A DNA stretch of 64,000 bases from Oceaniovalibus guishaninsula JLT2003 (lineage in GTDB: Bacteria > Pseudomonadota > Alphaproteobacteria > Rhodobacterales > Rhodobacteraceae), in contig NZ_AMGO01000036.1 of NCBI RefSeq assembly GCF_000299575.1, forward strand, positions 1 to 64,000, written 5' to 3'. The notes under the pieces are model-generated. The model was given only the letters and a program-made list of their open reading frames with translations, was not told the origin of the DNA and ran no database searches. Shown here one piece after another: positions 9,613 through 18,287 of this stretch. The first letter of the stretch is position 1, and each line of letters begins with the position of its first letter. The translations under genes were made by a program, and so were the position numbers.

Positions 9613-10397
9613 ACGATCTTCTCGAAGAAACGGTCTGGCCGCCATGTCCAGAAAAAGAACATCGACCGCCCCGCGGACGAGAAGATGACACGGTCGGCGC
9701 GGCCGATCAGGTTCTCGAACGGCACGAACCCCACGCCCATCGCGTTCGGGCTGACGCGGCTGTCGGTGGAATTGTCGCGATTGTCGCCCATGAAGAAATA
9801 ATGCCCTTCGGGCACGGTGTAGACCGGCGTATCGTCGAGGCGCCCCTCGCGGATGTTCAGGATACTGTGACTGACGCCGTTCGGCAGCGTTTCGATGAAC
9901 CGTTCCTTCAGGCAATCGCCGCCCAGACCCACGCCGGCATTGGCGCATTGCGGCAGGTTGCCCACAGGCCCCTGCTTCTCGAACGTCTCGACGAAGGTGC
10001 CGGCGGGTTCCTGCGGAACCTCCTCGCCGTTGATATAGAGGACGCCGCCCGTCACCTGCACGCGGTCGCCCGGCAACCCTATGAGGCGCTTGATGAAATC
10101 GGTGCCGGCGACCGGGTGGCGGAAGACGACCACATCGCCCCGCTCGGGCTCGGATCCCAGCCAGCGCCCGTCGATAAACTTGCACATCGAGAACGGGCAC
10201 GAATGTTCGGAATAGCCATAGGCCATCTTGTTAACGAACAGGAAGTCGCCGACCAGCAGCGTATCCTTCATCGACCCTGACGGAATCCAGAACGGCTGAA
10301 AGAACAGGGTACGGAAAATGCCTGCAATCAGAAGGGCATAAACGATGGTCTTGACGGTTTCGAGCGCGCCGTCCTTGGTTTCCGCCCTGCTTGCCAT
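9609..10397 (-). CDS. lepB: Signal peptidase I
   Basis: A 262-residue inner-membrane protease that removes signal peptides from exported proteins. One N-terminal membrane helix (about 15-32) precedes the catalytic Ser42 in IPSGSM and the general base Lys103 in [12 protein letters not shown]. The box E motif [11 protein letters not shown] is near residue 200. An insertion with four Cys lies between boxes C and E, as is common in alphaproteobacteria. It is directly followed by rnc with overlapping codons; 67 bases separate it from the upstream deaminase. Confidence 0.97.
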   Translation of the reverse strand: MASRAETKDGALETVKTIVYALLIAGIFRTLFFQPFWIPSGSMKDTLLVGDFLFVNKMAYGYSEHSCPFSMCKFIDGRWLGSEPERGDVVVFRHPVAGTDFIKRLIGLPGDRVQVTGGVLYINGEEVPQEPAGTFVETFEKQGPVGNLPQCANAGVGLGGDCLKERFIETLPNGVSHSILNIREGRLDDTPVYTVPEGHYFFMGDNRDNSTDSRVSPNAMGVGFVPFENLIGRADRVIFSSAGRSMFFFWTWRPDRFFEKIV

Positions 10398-10464
10398 TCC
10401 CGCCCTGCCCGATGCTGCAACCGGCGCTTATTGGGCGGCGCGGGGCATCGTGTCAAGCGACGGG

Positions 10465-10938
10465 TCATTCCTGTCCGTCGGCGTATAGCGGCAGGACGTC
10501 CGCTTCCATCGTGCCGCCGGACCAGCCGAAGGCGTCGTCGCAGGCCTTGGCGAAATCGCCGATTTCGAGGCCCTGGAACATGAAGTATTTCCCGGCGACA
10601 TTGGCCTTTTGCGCGGCGAAAACCACGCGTTCGATGCCCGCGAAGCGCATGGCGGACAGGCACATCTCGCAGGGTTGCAGGGTCGTGACCAGCGTGGCGC
10701 CCTTCAGCGACGTGCGTTCAAGGTGTTCGCAAGCGTTTGTTATTGCGACCATTTCCGCATGGCGTGTCGGATCGTCCTCGGCCAGGACGTGGTTGTCGCC
10801 CCATGCGATCACCTCGTCGTCCATGACGATGGCGGCGACAATTCCGACGCGGGTGTCGGATTTCGCAAGGCCGTTGGCGCGGGTTATTGCGCGGGCGAGG
10901 GCGGCGGTTTCGGCTTCGGTGGGGGCGATTTGGGGCAT
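10465..10938 (-). CDS. Nucleoside/cytidine deaminase family protein
   Basis: A 157-residue zinc-dependent deaminase of the CMP/dCMP superfamily. The zinc site is complete: His60-Ala-Glu62 and PCEMC with Cys90 and Cys93. The arrangement and C-terminus (KYFMFQGLEIGDFAKACDD) resemble guanine or nucleoside deaminases more than TadA, but the substrate base cannot be decided. It is placed between acpS and lepB, which are neighbours in many alphaproteobacteria, so it looks like a later insertion into the operon. Base composition is like that of the neighbours. Confidence 0.8.
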   Translation of the reverse strand: MPQIAPTEAETAALARAITRANGLAKSDTRVGIVAAIVMDDEVIAWGDNHVLAEDDPTRHAEMVAITNACEHLERTSLKGATLVTTLQPCEMCLSAMRFAGIERVVFAAQKANVAGKYFMFQGLEIGDFAKACDDAFGWSGGTMEADVLPLYADGQE

Positions 10939-10977
10939 GTCGGATCCTTGCTGAGGCGGCGGGAAACGCTTTGGAAG

Positions 10978-11391
10978 TCAAGGGGTTCCGCCGGTTGCGG
11001 GCAGCGCCTCGATGACCACAAAGGCCTGCGCCCAAGGGTGGTCGTCGGTCAGGGTGACATGCACGACCGCCTTGTAACCTTTTGGCGTCATTGAGGAAAG
11101 TCGGTCCCCGGCCCAGCCTGTCAGGTGCATGACGGGTTGGCCGGTGGGCAGGTTGGTGACGGCCATGTCGCGCCAGGCGATGCCCATGCGCAGACCGGTG
11201 CCCAAAGCCTTGGAGCAGGCTTCCTTGGCGGCCCATCGTTTGGCGTAAGTGCCTGCCACGTAACGCCTTCTTTCGGCGCGCGCCTGTTCTTCGGGGGTGA
11301 AGACGCGGTTGCGGAAGCGATCGCCGAAGCGGGCCAGCGTCCGTTCGATCCGCTCGATGTTGCACAGATCCGTGCCGATCCCGAGGATCAT
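10978..11391 (-). CDS. acpS: Holo-[acyl-carrier-protein] synthase
   Basis: A 137-residue enzyme transferring 4'-phosphopantetheine from CoA to acyl carrier protein. The two family signatures are present: [13 protein letters not shown] with metal ligand Asp8 at the N-terminus and [16 protein letters not shown] with Glu57. The upstream 90 bases contain a duplicated palindromic element rather than a Shine-Dalgarno sequence (see repeat at 11397-11441). The gene is in the usual series with pdxJ and lepB, although other genes have come between. Confidence 0.95.
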   Translation of the reverse strand: MILGIGTDLCNIERIERTLARFGDRFRNRVFTPEEQARAERRRYVAGTYAKRWAAKEACSKALGTGLRMGIAWRDMAVTNLPTGQPVMHLTGWAGDRLSSMTPKGYKAVVHVTLTDDHPWAQAFVVIEALPATGGTP

Positions 11392-11396
11392 CGCAC

Positions 11397-11441
11397 GGCC
11401 GAAACGTACAACTTGTACAAGTCAGAGGCCGAAACGTACAA
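11397..11441. repeat. Duplicated 15-bp repeat with palindrome upstream of acpS
   Basis: GGCCGAAACGTACAA occurs twice, at 11397-11411 and 11427-11441 (period 30). Between the copies lies a perfect 12-base palindrome, ACTTGTACAAGT, at 11411-11422, which also forms an overlapping odd palindrome GTACAAcTTGTAC at 11406-11418. The block fills part of the 93-base gap between acpS and the DUF2383 gene, immediately before the acpS start codon. It looks like an operator with tandem half-sites or a small duplication; I know no matching consensus. Confidence 0.6.
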
Positions 11442-11484
11442 GTCGCGCTGCGTTGCGGGACGGGACACGGATCGTCACACCGAT

Positions 11485-11922
11485 TCAGAGCGCGGCACGG
11501 TGTTCGTCCTCCATCCGGTGGATGGCGTCGGTGACGGCGCGGCGCTGTTCCGAGAGCAGGGGCGCATCGGGGCCGGTCTGGGTCGCGGCGAGGGCGGCAT
11601 CGTATTTTTCCAGCAGGTGCCGTTCGCCGCGCACGATCTCCTCGAGGATGGCGGCGTCGGAGGGGCCGCGCGCCATGTCCTTGAGGTTGAGGAACACGCG
11701 GTGCGCCCCGGCGAGGATCGTTCCGTCGTCGTCCATCGCGACGTCGTGGCCGGCAAGGGCGTGGCGGATGTCGGCGGCGAAGCGCGCGCGCTCGGCCTCG
11801 AGATCGCGCAACAGGGACTGGATGTGTTCGTCGTTGGCGCGCTGGTGAGCGTCGTGATAGCCGTCGCGGCTGTCGATCAGCGTCTTGTGAAGATCCTTCA
11901 TGGCGTCGATATGGTCGGTCAT
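11485..11922 (-). CDS. DUF2383-type four-helix-bundle protein
   Basis: A 145-residue, highly charged, all-helical protein without signal peptide. It resembles the PA2169/DUF2383 family of ferritin-like bundles, shown by an N-terminal LHKTLIDSRDGYHDA segment followed by long amphipathic helices rich in E, R, H and D. Function is unknown. The ATG at 11922 has a GAAGGA ribosome-binding site. It lies between the SMR transporter and acpS, interrupting the common pdxJ-acpS pair. Confidence 0.6.
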   Translation of the reverse strand: MTDHIDAMKDLHKTLIDSRDGYHDAHQRANDEHIQSLLRDLEAERARFAADIRHALAGHDVAMDDDGTILAGAHRVFLNLKDMARGPSDAAILEEIVRGERHLLEKYDAALAATQTGPDAPLLSEQRRAVTDAIHRMEDEHRAAL

Positions 11923-11990
11923 CTGCGCGTCCTTCGGATTGGGCGTTCGCGGGTCAACGGGCTGGCGGGGGGCGCGGGTTCCACGCATGG

Positions 11991-12323
11991 TCAACGCGGC
12001 AGCGTATCCGACCACACGTTCAGCACCACGACCCCCGCCACGATCAGCGCCAGACCGACGAAGGCCGCGCCGTCGAGACGCTGGCCCAGCGCCCAGGACA
12101 GGGCGGTGACGGCCACGACCCCCAGCCCCGACCAGACCGCATAGACCACGCCCGTGGGCAGCACCCGCAGGGTCAGCGACAGAAGGTAGAACGCCACGCC
12201 GTATCCAAGCACGGTGACGGCGGCCGGCCCCTTGCGGGTGAAACCGTCGCTGGCGGCCAGCGCGGTGGTGGCGATCACCTCGGCCAGGATGGCGACGGCA
12301 AGCTGGATGTAGGTCGCCCGCAT
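11991..12323 (-). CDS. Small multidrug resistance (SMR) family transporter
   Basis: A 110-residue protein with four membrane helices, of the EmrE/QacE type. The proton- and drug-binding Glu is present at position 15 ([11 protein letters not shown]). The family's other signatures follow: [12 protein letters not shown] in helix 2 and [12 protein letters not shown] in helix 3. It probably forms a dual-topology dimer exporting cationic compounds or guanidinium by proton antiport; the substrate is not determined. It starts 10 bases after the pdxJ stop and so is probably co-transcribed with it. Confidence 0.88.
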   Translation of the reverse strand: MRATYIQLAVAILAEVIATTALAASDGFTRKGPAAVTVLGYGVAFYLLSLTLRVLPTGVVYAVWSGLGVVAVTALSWALGQRLDGAAFVGLALIVAGVVVLNVWSDTLPR

Positions 12324-12332
12324 GGCCGCGCC

Positions 12333-13079
12333 CTAGTGCCTGCGCGCCGTTTCCATGACGCGGCGCATTTCGGCGATGGCGTCGGGCAGGCCGCGAAAGA
12401 CGGCCTCGCCGATCAGGAAATGGCCGATATTCAGTTCGACGACCTGCGGCAGCGCGGCCACGGGCGGCACGGTGTCGTAGGTCAGCCCGTGGCCGGCATG
12501 CACTTCGAGCCCGAGGTCGGCGGCCAGTGCTGCCATCTCGGTCAGCCGCGCCAGTTCGTCCGCGGCATCGTCGGCGCGGCCTTCGGCATGGGCATCGCAA
12601 TAGGCGCCGGTATGCAGTTCCACGACCTGCGCGCCGATCCGCGACGCGGTTTCGATCTGCGGGCGGTCGGCGGCGATGAACAGGCTGACGCGGCAGCCCG
12701 CATCGCGCAGCGGCGCGATGAAGCGGGCAAGCCGATTGTCGTCGCGCGCCACGTCGAGCCCGCCTTCGGTGGTGCATTCCTCGCGCTTTTCGGGGACGAT
12801 GCAGACCGCGTGGGGCCGGTGATGCAGGGCGATGGCCTGCATTTCGTCGGTCGCCGCCATCTCGAAGTTGAGCGGCACGGTCAGGGTTTCCATCAGCCCT
12901 TCGATGTCGGCATCGGTGATGTGGCGGCGATCCTCGCGCAGATGGGCGGTGATGCCGTCGGCGCCGGCCTGAACGGCGATGCGGGCCGCGCGCAGCGGAT
13001 CGGGCAGCGCCCCGCCGCGCGCGTTGCGCAAGGTGGCGACGTGGTCGATGTTGACGCCGAGGCGGAGGCGGTCGGTCAT
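12333..13079 (-). CDS. pdxJ: Pyridoxine 5'-phosphate synthase
   Basis: A 248-residue TIM-barrel enzyme that condenses 1-deoxyxylulose 5-phosphate with 3-amino-2-oxopropyl phosphate to give pyridoxine 5'-phosphate. Recognisable segments are [17 protein letters not shown] at the N-terminus, [16 protein letters not shown] and [12 protein letters not shown] in the middle, and [29 protein letters not shown] at the phosphate site. The start overlaps the stop of the DUF2062 gene (ATGA). Full length. Confidence 0.96.
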   Translation of the reverse strand: MTDRLRLGVNIDHVATLRNARGGALPDPLRAARIAVQAGADGITAHLREDRRHITDADIEGLMETLTVPLNFEMAATDEMQAIALHHRPHAVCIVPEKREECTTEGGLDVARDDNRLARFIAPLRDAGCRVSLFIAADRPQIETASRIGAQVVELHTGAYCDAHAEGRADDAADELARLTEMAALAADLGLEVHAGHGLTYDTVPPVAALPQVVELNIGHFLIGEAVFRGLPDAIAEMRRVMETARRH

Positions 13080-13732
13080 GGGCTGTTTCCTTCGTTGATC
13101 CGGGTCGCGGCCTTCAGCGCGGCCTGCCGGCGGCGCGCGAAGTCCTTTTTCATCCGCGCGATGCGGGCCTTCTGGTAGGCCGATATCACGGGCCGCGTCA
13201 CGGCATAGGCCACAATCGCCGCGATGGCCCCCGGAATCAGCCCGCCGACCAGATAGGGCAGAAAGACATGGGTGAAAAACCCGTCGAGCTGCGTCCAGCC
13301 GACCGGATCGCCGGTAAAGAGGGCGCGCGCGTTCGACCAGAATTCGACCGAGACCTTGGAAAAGGCGGCGAAGGTTTCATGCAGCGGCATGGTGTGCGGC
13401 AGGCCCATCATCCAGCTTCCCAGCCGCACGGACAGCCCGGCGATGATCGGGAAGGTCAGCGGATTGCCGACGAAGGTGCCCAGAAGGGCCGCGACGACAT
13501 TGCCCCCCATAGCCCAGGCCATGCCGCCCGCCAGCAGGAAATGCAGCCCGAAGAAGGGCGTGAAGCTGACGAAGGTGCCGGCCGCCACGCCGCGCGCGAT
13601 CTTGTGCGCGGGATCGGGCAGGCGGCGCAGGCGGTAGGCCATGTAGAGGACGGCGCGGGGCCAGCCGCCGCGCGGCCACAGCCAGCGGCCGAACGTGGCC
13701 AGATAGCTTCGGGGCGTGCGCCGCTTGAACAA
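13076..13732 (-). CDS. DUF2062 domain membrane protein
   Basis: A 218-residue inner-membrane protein of the DUF2062 family, function unknown. After a basic N-terminus come hydrophobic segments around [31 protein letters not shown] and [17 protein letters not shown], which carry the family motifs, and a last helix near 165-190 before a basic tail. The frame has no suitable ATG. The TTG at 13732 is well placed behind a strong GGAGAGG site and gives the expected N-terminus. It is sandwiched between rsh and pdxJ and overlaps pdxJ, so its expression is tied to the operon. Confidence 0.85.
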   Translation of the reverse strand: MFKRRTPRSYLATFGRWLWPRGGWPRAVLYMAYRLRRLPDPAHKIARGVAAGTFVSFTPFFGLHFLLAGGMAWAMGGNVVAALLGTFVGNPLTFPIIAGLSVRLGSWMMGLPHTMPLHETFAAFSKVSVEFWSNARALFTGDPVGWTQLDGFFTHVFLPYLVGGLIPGAIAAIVAYAVTRPVISAYQKARIARMKKDFARRRQAALKAATRINEGNSP

Positions 13733-13778
13733 TTCCGCCTCTCCAACTCGGGCCGTCGGCGATCGGTCTGGCTGCCGG

Positions 13779-15923
13779 TCAGGGTTTGCGCGACGGATCG
13801 CGGACCCGTTCGATGGTGGCCACGTCGCTGTCGGCCTCGAGCGCCAGCCATACGGCATGCATATGCTCTGACGAGCGCAGGTCAATGTCGATGAGGACGC
13901 GGAAGAAGTCCTGCTTGCGCTCGATGAAGCGCAGGTCGGAAATGTTAGCCTTCCGCGACCCGATCAGCGTGCAAAGCCGCCCCAGAACGCCCGCGTCGTT
14001 GGTGATCGTCATGTCGAAGGTCACGGTATGCACGGCGGGGTGGTTGCCGATGTGCCAGTGCAGGTCGATCCAGCGCTCGGGCTGATCCTCCATCTCGACC
14101 AGGACGGGGCAGTCGATGGCGTGGATGCGCACCCCCTGCCCGCGATAGGTGATGCCGACGATGCGTTCGCCCGGCACCGGCTGGCAGCACTGGCCGCGCA
14201 GGAAGGCCTGATCCTCCAGCCCGACGATGGCGGCGCGGGCGTCGATCTCGTCGCCCTGACGTTGGGCGAGTTCGGGATAGAGCGTGCCCAGAACGGTGCG
14301 CGTGTCGAGTTCGGCCGACCCGATGCGCGCCAGAAGCTCGTCGGCGGACCCGATCCCGAGCTGGCGCGCGGCGGTGCGCAACGCCTTGTCGGAGGCGCGC
14401 TTGCCCACGCCGTCGAAGGCGACGCGCGCCAGTTCAAGCCCCAGTCGGATGAAGCGCGCGCGGTCTTCCTCGCGCAGGGCGCGGCGGATGGCGGATTTGG
14501 CGCGGCCGGTGACGACCATGTCGATCCAGGTGGGCTGGGGGCGCTGGCCCTCGGCGGTGACGATCTCGCAGCTCTGGCCGTTCTTGAGGCGGGTCCAGAG
14601 GGGCACGCGCAGGTTGTCCACCTTGGCGCCGACGCAGCTTTCGCCGATGCGGGTGTGGATCGCATAGGCGAAATCCAGCGGGGTGGCGCCCTTGGGCAGC
14701 TTCACGACCTCGCCCTTGGGGGTGAAGCAGAACACCTGGTCCTGATACATCTCGAGCTTGACGGCTTCGAGAAACTCCTCGTGGTCGGAGGCTGATTCGA
14801 ACTGTTCGGACAGCATCGCCACCCAGCGGGCGGGATCGACGGCGAACGGGTTCTCGACGCGCTGGCCGTCGCGGTAGGACCAGTGCGCGGCGACGCCGGC
14901 CTCAGCGACCTCGTGCATCTGGCGGGTGCGGATCTGCACCTCGACCCGCTTGCCGTCGCGGCCCGAAACGGTGGTGTGGATCGAGCGGTAGCCGTTCGAT
15001 TTGGGCTGGCTGATGTAATCCTTGAAGCGGTCGGGCACGGCGCGCCAGCGCTGGTGGATGACGCCCAGCACGGCATAGCATTCCGACTCGGTCCCGACGA
15101 TGATGCGGAAGCCGTAGATGTCGGAAAGGCGCGAGAAGCCGATCTTCTTCTCCTCCATCTTGCGCCAGATCGAGAAGGGCTTCTTCGCGCGGCCGTAAAC
15201 CTCGCCCTCGATGCCGGCGCGGTCCAGTTCAAGGCGGATGTCGGCGGTGATCTTGTCGATCACGTTGCCCGCCTCGCGCTGAAGCTTGATGAAGCGGCGG
15301 ATGATCGAGTTGCGGCCGTCGGGGTTGAGAACCTTGAAGGCCAGATCCTCCAGCTCCTCGCGCATCCACTGCATGCCCATGCGGCCCGCCAGCGGCGCGA
15401 AGATGTCCATCGTTTCGCGCGCCTTGCGCTGCTGGCCCTCGGGGCGCATCGATTCGATGGTGCGCATGTTGTGCAGCCGGTCGGCCAGCTTGACCAGGAT
15501 GACGCGCAGATCCCGGCTCATCGCGATGAAGAGTTTGCGGAAATTCTCGGCCTGCTTGGACCGGGTGGAGGTGAGCTGAAGCTGCGTCAGCTTGGTGACG
15601 CCGTTGACCAGATCGGCGATTTCGGTACCGAACAGCCTTTCCACGTCCTCGTAGCTGGCGCGGGTATCCTCGACCGTGTCGTGCAGCAGCGCGGTGACGA
15701 TGGTGGCGTCGTCCAGCCGCTGGCGGGCGAGGATGCCGGCAACGGCGACGGGATGGGTGAAATAGGGTTCGCCCGAATGGCGGAACTGCCCTTCGTGCAT
15801 GCGCGCGCCGTAATGATAGGCGCGCCGCACGAGGTCGAAATCGGCGGTCGGGTGATAGGCGCGGATCCGCGCGATGAGGTCGGTCAGGTCCGCCGGATCG
15901 ACAAGGGTTGCAACGTCGTCCAT
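13779..15923 (-). CDS. rsh: Bifunctional (p)ppGpp synthetase/hydrolase (Rsh)
   Basis: A 714-residue RelA/SpoT homologue that makes and degrades the stringent-response alarmone. The order is HD hydrolase domain (about 40-190; H81-D82 and E85-D86 in LLHDTVEDT), synthetase domain (about 230-360; RLSDIYGFRI and KSNGYRSIHTTV), TGS domain (about 400-460), then helical and ACT domains. Both catalytic halves look intact, so it is probably the only long Rsh of the cell, as is usual in alphaproteobacteria. It follows rpoZ after 16 bases, a conserved pairing that joins alarmone synthesis with an RNA polymerase subunit that binds the alarmone. Confidence 0.96.
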   Translation of the reverse strand: MDDVATLVDPADLTDLIARIRAYHPTADFDLVRRAYHYGARMHEGQFRHSGEPYFTHPVAVAGILARQRLDDATIVTALLHDTVEDTRASYEDVERLFGTEIADLVNGVTKLTQLQLTSTRSKQAENFRKLFIAMSRDLRVILVKLADRLHNMRTIESMRPEGQQRKARETMDIFAPLAGRMGMQWMREELEDLAFKVLNPDGRNSIIRRFIKLQREAGNVIDKITADIRLELDRAGIEGEVYGRAKKPFSIWRKMEEKKIGFSRLSDIYGFRIIVGTESECYAVLGVIHQRWRAVPDRFKDYISQPKSNGYRSIHTTVSGRDGKRVEVQIRTRQMHEVAEAGVAAHWSYRDGQRVENPFAVDPARWVAMLSEQFESASDHEEFLEAVKLEMYQDQVFCFTPKGEVVKLPKGATPLDFAYAIHTRIGESCVGAKVDNLRVPLWTRLKNGQSCEIVTAEGQRPQPTWIDMVVTGRAKSAIRRALREEDRARFIRLGLELARVAFDGVGKRASDKALRTAARQLGIGSADELLARIGSAELDTRTVLGTLYPELAQRQGDEIDARAAIVGLEDQAFLRGQCCQPVPGERIVGITYRGQGVRIHAIDCPVLVEMEDQPERWIDLHWHIGNHPAVHTVTFDMTITNDAGVLGRLCTLIGSRKANISDLRFIERKQDFFRVLIDIDLRSSEHMHAVWLALEADSDVATIERVRDPSRKP

Positions 15924-15939
15924 CCGGCCGGCCGCGTCC

Positions 15940-16290
15940 CTACTGGCGCTGCGCTTCCATCAGCGCGCGCAGCAGTTTTTCCTCGGACAGATCGTCCTGC
16001 GCGGGCCTGTCGGCCTCGGCCCCCATGAGAAGCGCCATGCGGTCCTCCTCGGGTTCGTCCACCTCGATCTGGGTTTGGTGCGATTCGATCATCCGTTCGC
16101 GCAAAGCCTCGGCGGGCTGGGTTTCCTCGGCGATCTCGCGCAGGGAAACGACCGGGTTCTTGTCGTTGTCGCGGGCCACGGTCGGGGGCGACCCGGCGGC
16201 GATCTCGCGCGCGCGATGGGCCGCGAGCATCACCAGTTCGAACCGGTTGGGAACCTTGTCGACGCAGTCTTCGACGGTCACGCGGGCCAT
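15940..16290 (-). CDS. rpoZ: RNA polymerase omega subunit
   Basis: A 116-residue subunit that assists assembly of RNA polymerase by clasping the beta' subunit. The N-terminal half carries the conserved [19 protein letters not shown] start and the AAHRAREI segment. The acidic, less conserved C-terminus is longer than in E. coli, as usual in this group. It is the first gene of the minus-strand series that runs through rsh, pdxJ and lepB to recO. Confidence 0.96.
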   Translation of the reverse strand: MARVTVEDCVDKVPNRFELVMLAAHRAREIAAGSPPTVARDNDKNPVVSLREIAEETQPAEALRERMIESHQTQIEVDEPEEDRMALLMGAEADRPAQDDLSEEKLLRALMEAQRQ

Positions 16291-16412
16291 TGGCATCTCC
16301 GGCAGTGGGCCGGACGCGGCGGGCGGACCCGTCGAACGCACGGCAATTTGGACAGAAGATCGTTCGCTAGACCAAAGATAGGCAAATGACAAGGCGATTG
16401 CAAACCCCCGCC

Positions 16413-16970
16413 CTACCAGGGCCGGATCGCGGCCAGATCGGCGGCAGGCAGCGCGTCGCGCATGGCGCGCACCGTCCGGCCCGTGACGGGGTGGCGCCAG
16501 TCGGGGGCGATGTCGGCCAAAGGCACCAGCACGAAGGCGCGGTCCTGAAGGCGCGGATGGGGCAGCACCAGGCCGTCGGGCGCCTCGGCCCGCTGGCGGG
16601 CGGCGGGCAGATCGTGCCAGCGGCGGAACGTGGCGGCGTCGGGCAGGACGGCATCGCCCGCCGCCAGCAGGTCGAGGTCGATGACCCGCGCGCCCCAGCG
16701 CCCGGTTCTGACGCGGCCCATCGCGCGTTCGACCCCGTGCAGGCGATCCAGAAGCGCGGTTGGCGCAAGGTCGGCCTTGCACAGGGCGGCGGCATTGGCG
16801 AAATCCGGCCCCGAACCGGGTGGAAAGGCGGGCGTGCGGTAGACGGGGCTGAGGGCGACAAGACGCAGCGGCGCGACATCCAGATGCGCGGCGGCGGCGG
16901 CGACCGTATCGCCCGGCGTCCGGCCGCCCATGGGCAGATTCGCGCCGATTGCAATGTAGAAGTCCGGCAT
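16413..16970 (-). CDS. folK: 6-hydroxymethyl-7,8-dihydropterin pyrophosphokinase
   Basis: A 185-residue enzyme of folate synthesis that transfers pyrophosphate from ATP to the hydroxymethyl pterin. Signatures seen: [11 protein letters not shown] at the N-terminus, SPVYRTPAF, then the [16 protein letters not shown] block that binds the two magnesium ions and ATP, and [18 protein letters not shown]. It is divergent from the NYN gene and stands apart from the rpoZ series by 122 bases. No folP or folB gene is next to it. Confidence 0.94.
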   Translation of the reverse strand: MPDFYIAIGANLPMGGRTPGDTVAAAAAHLDVAPLRLVALSPVYRTPAFPPGSGPDFANAAALCKADLAPTALLDRLHGVERAMGRVRTGRWGARVIDLDLLAAGDAVLPDAATFRRWHDLPAARQRAEAPDGLVLPHPRLQDRAFVLVPLADIAPDWRHPVTGRTVRAMRDALPAADLAAIRPW

Positions 16971-17016
16971 GGCACCCCATTCGTCGCATTAAGTATCTTT
17001 TATACCACCTGACGCA

Positions 17017-17044
17017 TTGCAGGGCAGGCTGACAGCCCTATCTT
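17017..17044 (+). promoter_or_regulatory. Possible sigma-70 promoter for the NYN gene
   Basis: TTGCAG at 17017-17022 and TATCTT at 17039-17044, spaced by 16 bases, lie about 65 bases before the NYN start in the folK-NYN divergent gap. The match is partial. Confidence 0.35.
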
Positions 17045-17110
17045 GGGTTTACCCCAAATCGCGCCGCCGTTCCTGTGGCCGCCGCGATGGACCGAAGGAT
17101 ACCGATACCG

Positions 17111-17680
17111 ATGTTTTACCGCGACGAACGCCTTGCGTTGTTCATTGACGGAGCGAACCTTTACGCTGCGGCGAAGGCGCTTGGCTTCGACATAGACTAC
17201 AAGCTGCTGCGGCAGGAATTCATGCGGCGCGGCAAGCTGCTGCGCGCCTTCTATTATACCGCGATGCTGGAGAGCGAGGAGTATTCCCCGATCCGGCCGC
17301 TGGTCGATTGGCTGCACTATAACGGCTATTCGATGGTGACGAAGGCCGCCAAGGAATACACCGACAGCCAGGGCCGCCGGAAGGTGAAGGGCAATATGGA
17401 TGTCGAGCTGTGCGTCGATGCCATGGAACTGGCCCCGCGCCTAGACCACATCGTGCTGTTCTCGGGCGACGGCGATTTCCGCCCCCTGGTCGAGGCGTTG
17501 CAGCGCGCCGGGGTGCGCGTGTCGGTGGTATCGACCATCCGCAGCCATCCGCCGATGATCGCCGACGAGCTGCGCCGCCAGGCCGATACCTTCATCGAGC
17601 TGGAGGAGCTGCGCGAGGTGATCGGCCGCCCGCCGCGCGAGGATTCGACGCGCGAACCGGCCTCGTCGGCGACGACCTGA
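17111..17680 (+). CDS. NYN (PIN-like) domain protein, LabA type
   Basis: A 189-residue protein of the NYN/LabA_like family of PIN-fold nucleases. The three acidic clusters that would bind metal are intact: LFIDGANLYAA near 10, KGNMDVELCVDAM near 98 and FSGDGDFRPLVEAL near 120. The family probably cleaves RNA, but no substrate is known. I chose ATG 17111, which gives MFYRDERLALF as in relatives; ATG 17087 would add eight residues. It is separate from the second NYN protein at 27039-27794, which has an extra C-terminal domain. Confidence 0.8.
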   Translation: MFYRDERLALFIDGANLYAAAKALGFDIDYKLLRQEFMRRGKLLRAFYYTAMLESEEYSPIRPLVDWLHYNGYSMVTKAAKEYTDSQGRRKVKGNMDVELCVDAMELAPRLDHIVLFSGDGDFRPLVEALQRAGVRVSVVSTIRSHPPMIADELRRQADTFIELEELREVIGRPPREDSTREPASSATT

Positions 17681-17698
17681 CGCGGCGTTGCACCGGAC

Positions 17699-18151
17699 CT
17701 AGCGCGACATGGCGTCGTGGCGGGCGACGATGTCAGCCGGCCACCGGGCCTTGATATAGGCAAGGACGGCGCGGATGTCGTTCTGGGACAGAACCCCCGC
17801 ATAGCCGGGCATGTCGCTTTCATATCCCTGCCCCACCACGGCCGCGGTGCCCCGGCGCACGATGTCGATCAGCACCGTGTCGGGATGGTGCCAGGTATGC
17901 CCCGTCTCGTCGTGGGGCGGTGCGGGATAGCGCCCGTCCGGCCCCGGCTCGCGCCAGTTCGCCTGCCCTTCCAGATCGGCGCCGTGACAGACGGCGCATT
18001 CCGCGGCATAGACCTGCCCGCCGCGCGCGACGGCGTCGGCGTCGCGCCACGGGATCGCCCCCGCCGACGTGGCGGCGGTATCGGGCCAGAGCAAGACCGC
18101 GCCGGCCCCGGCGACGATCGGCAGGATTGCGGCGATCCAGATCGGTTTCAT
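17699..18151 (-). CDS. Membrane-anchored or periplasmic cytochrome c
   Basis: A 150-residue class I c-type cytochrome. An N-terminal hydrophobic segment (5-22) with no clear cleavage site suggests a membrane anchor. One haem is bound through CAVCH at 52-56, with a distal Met in ESDMPGYAG. The spacing resembles cytochromes that donate electrons to oxidases or dehydrogenases. The physiological partner is unknown because the neighbours (NYN protein, ispH) are unrelated. It converges with the NYN gene and is divergent from ispH. Confidence 0.85.
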   Translation of the reverse strand: MKPIWIAAILPIVAGAGAVLLWPDTAATSAGAIPWRDADAVARGGQVYAAECAVCHGADLEGQANWREPGPDGRYPAPPHDETGHTWHHPDTVLIDIVRRGTAAVVGQGYESDMPGYAGVLSQNDIRAVLAYIKARWPADIVARHDAMSR

Positions 18152-18287
18152 GGCGTTCCCCCCAGCTTGACCGGGCGTCTTCTGCCGACCCTCCGGCGCG
18201 GGAAGGCCAATCACGTTGCCGTCAGCGGCGCGCCACTGGACGCCGGGGGCCGCGTTGCCTAGTTTCGCCGGCGACAGGAGCCCGCGC

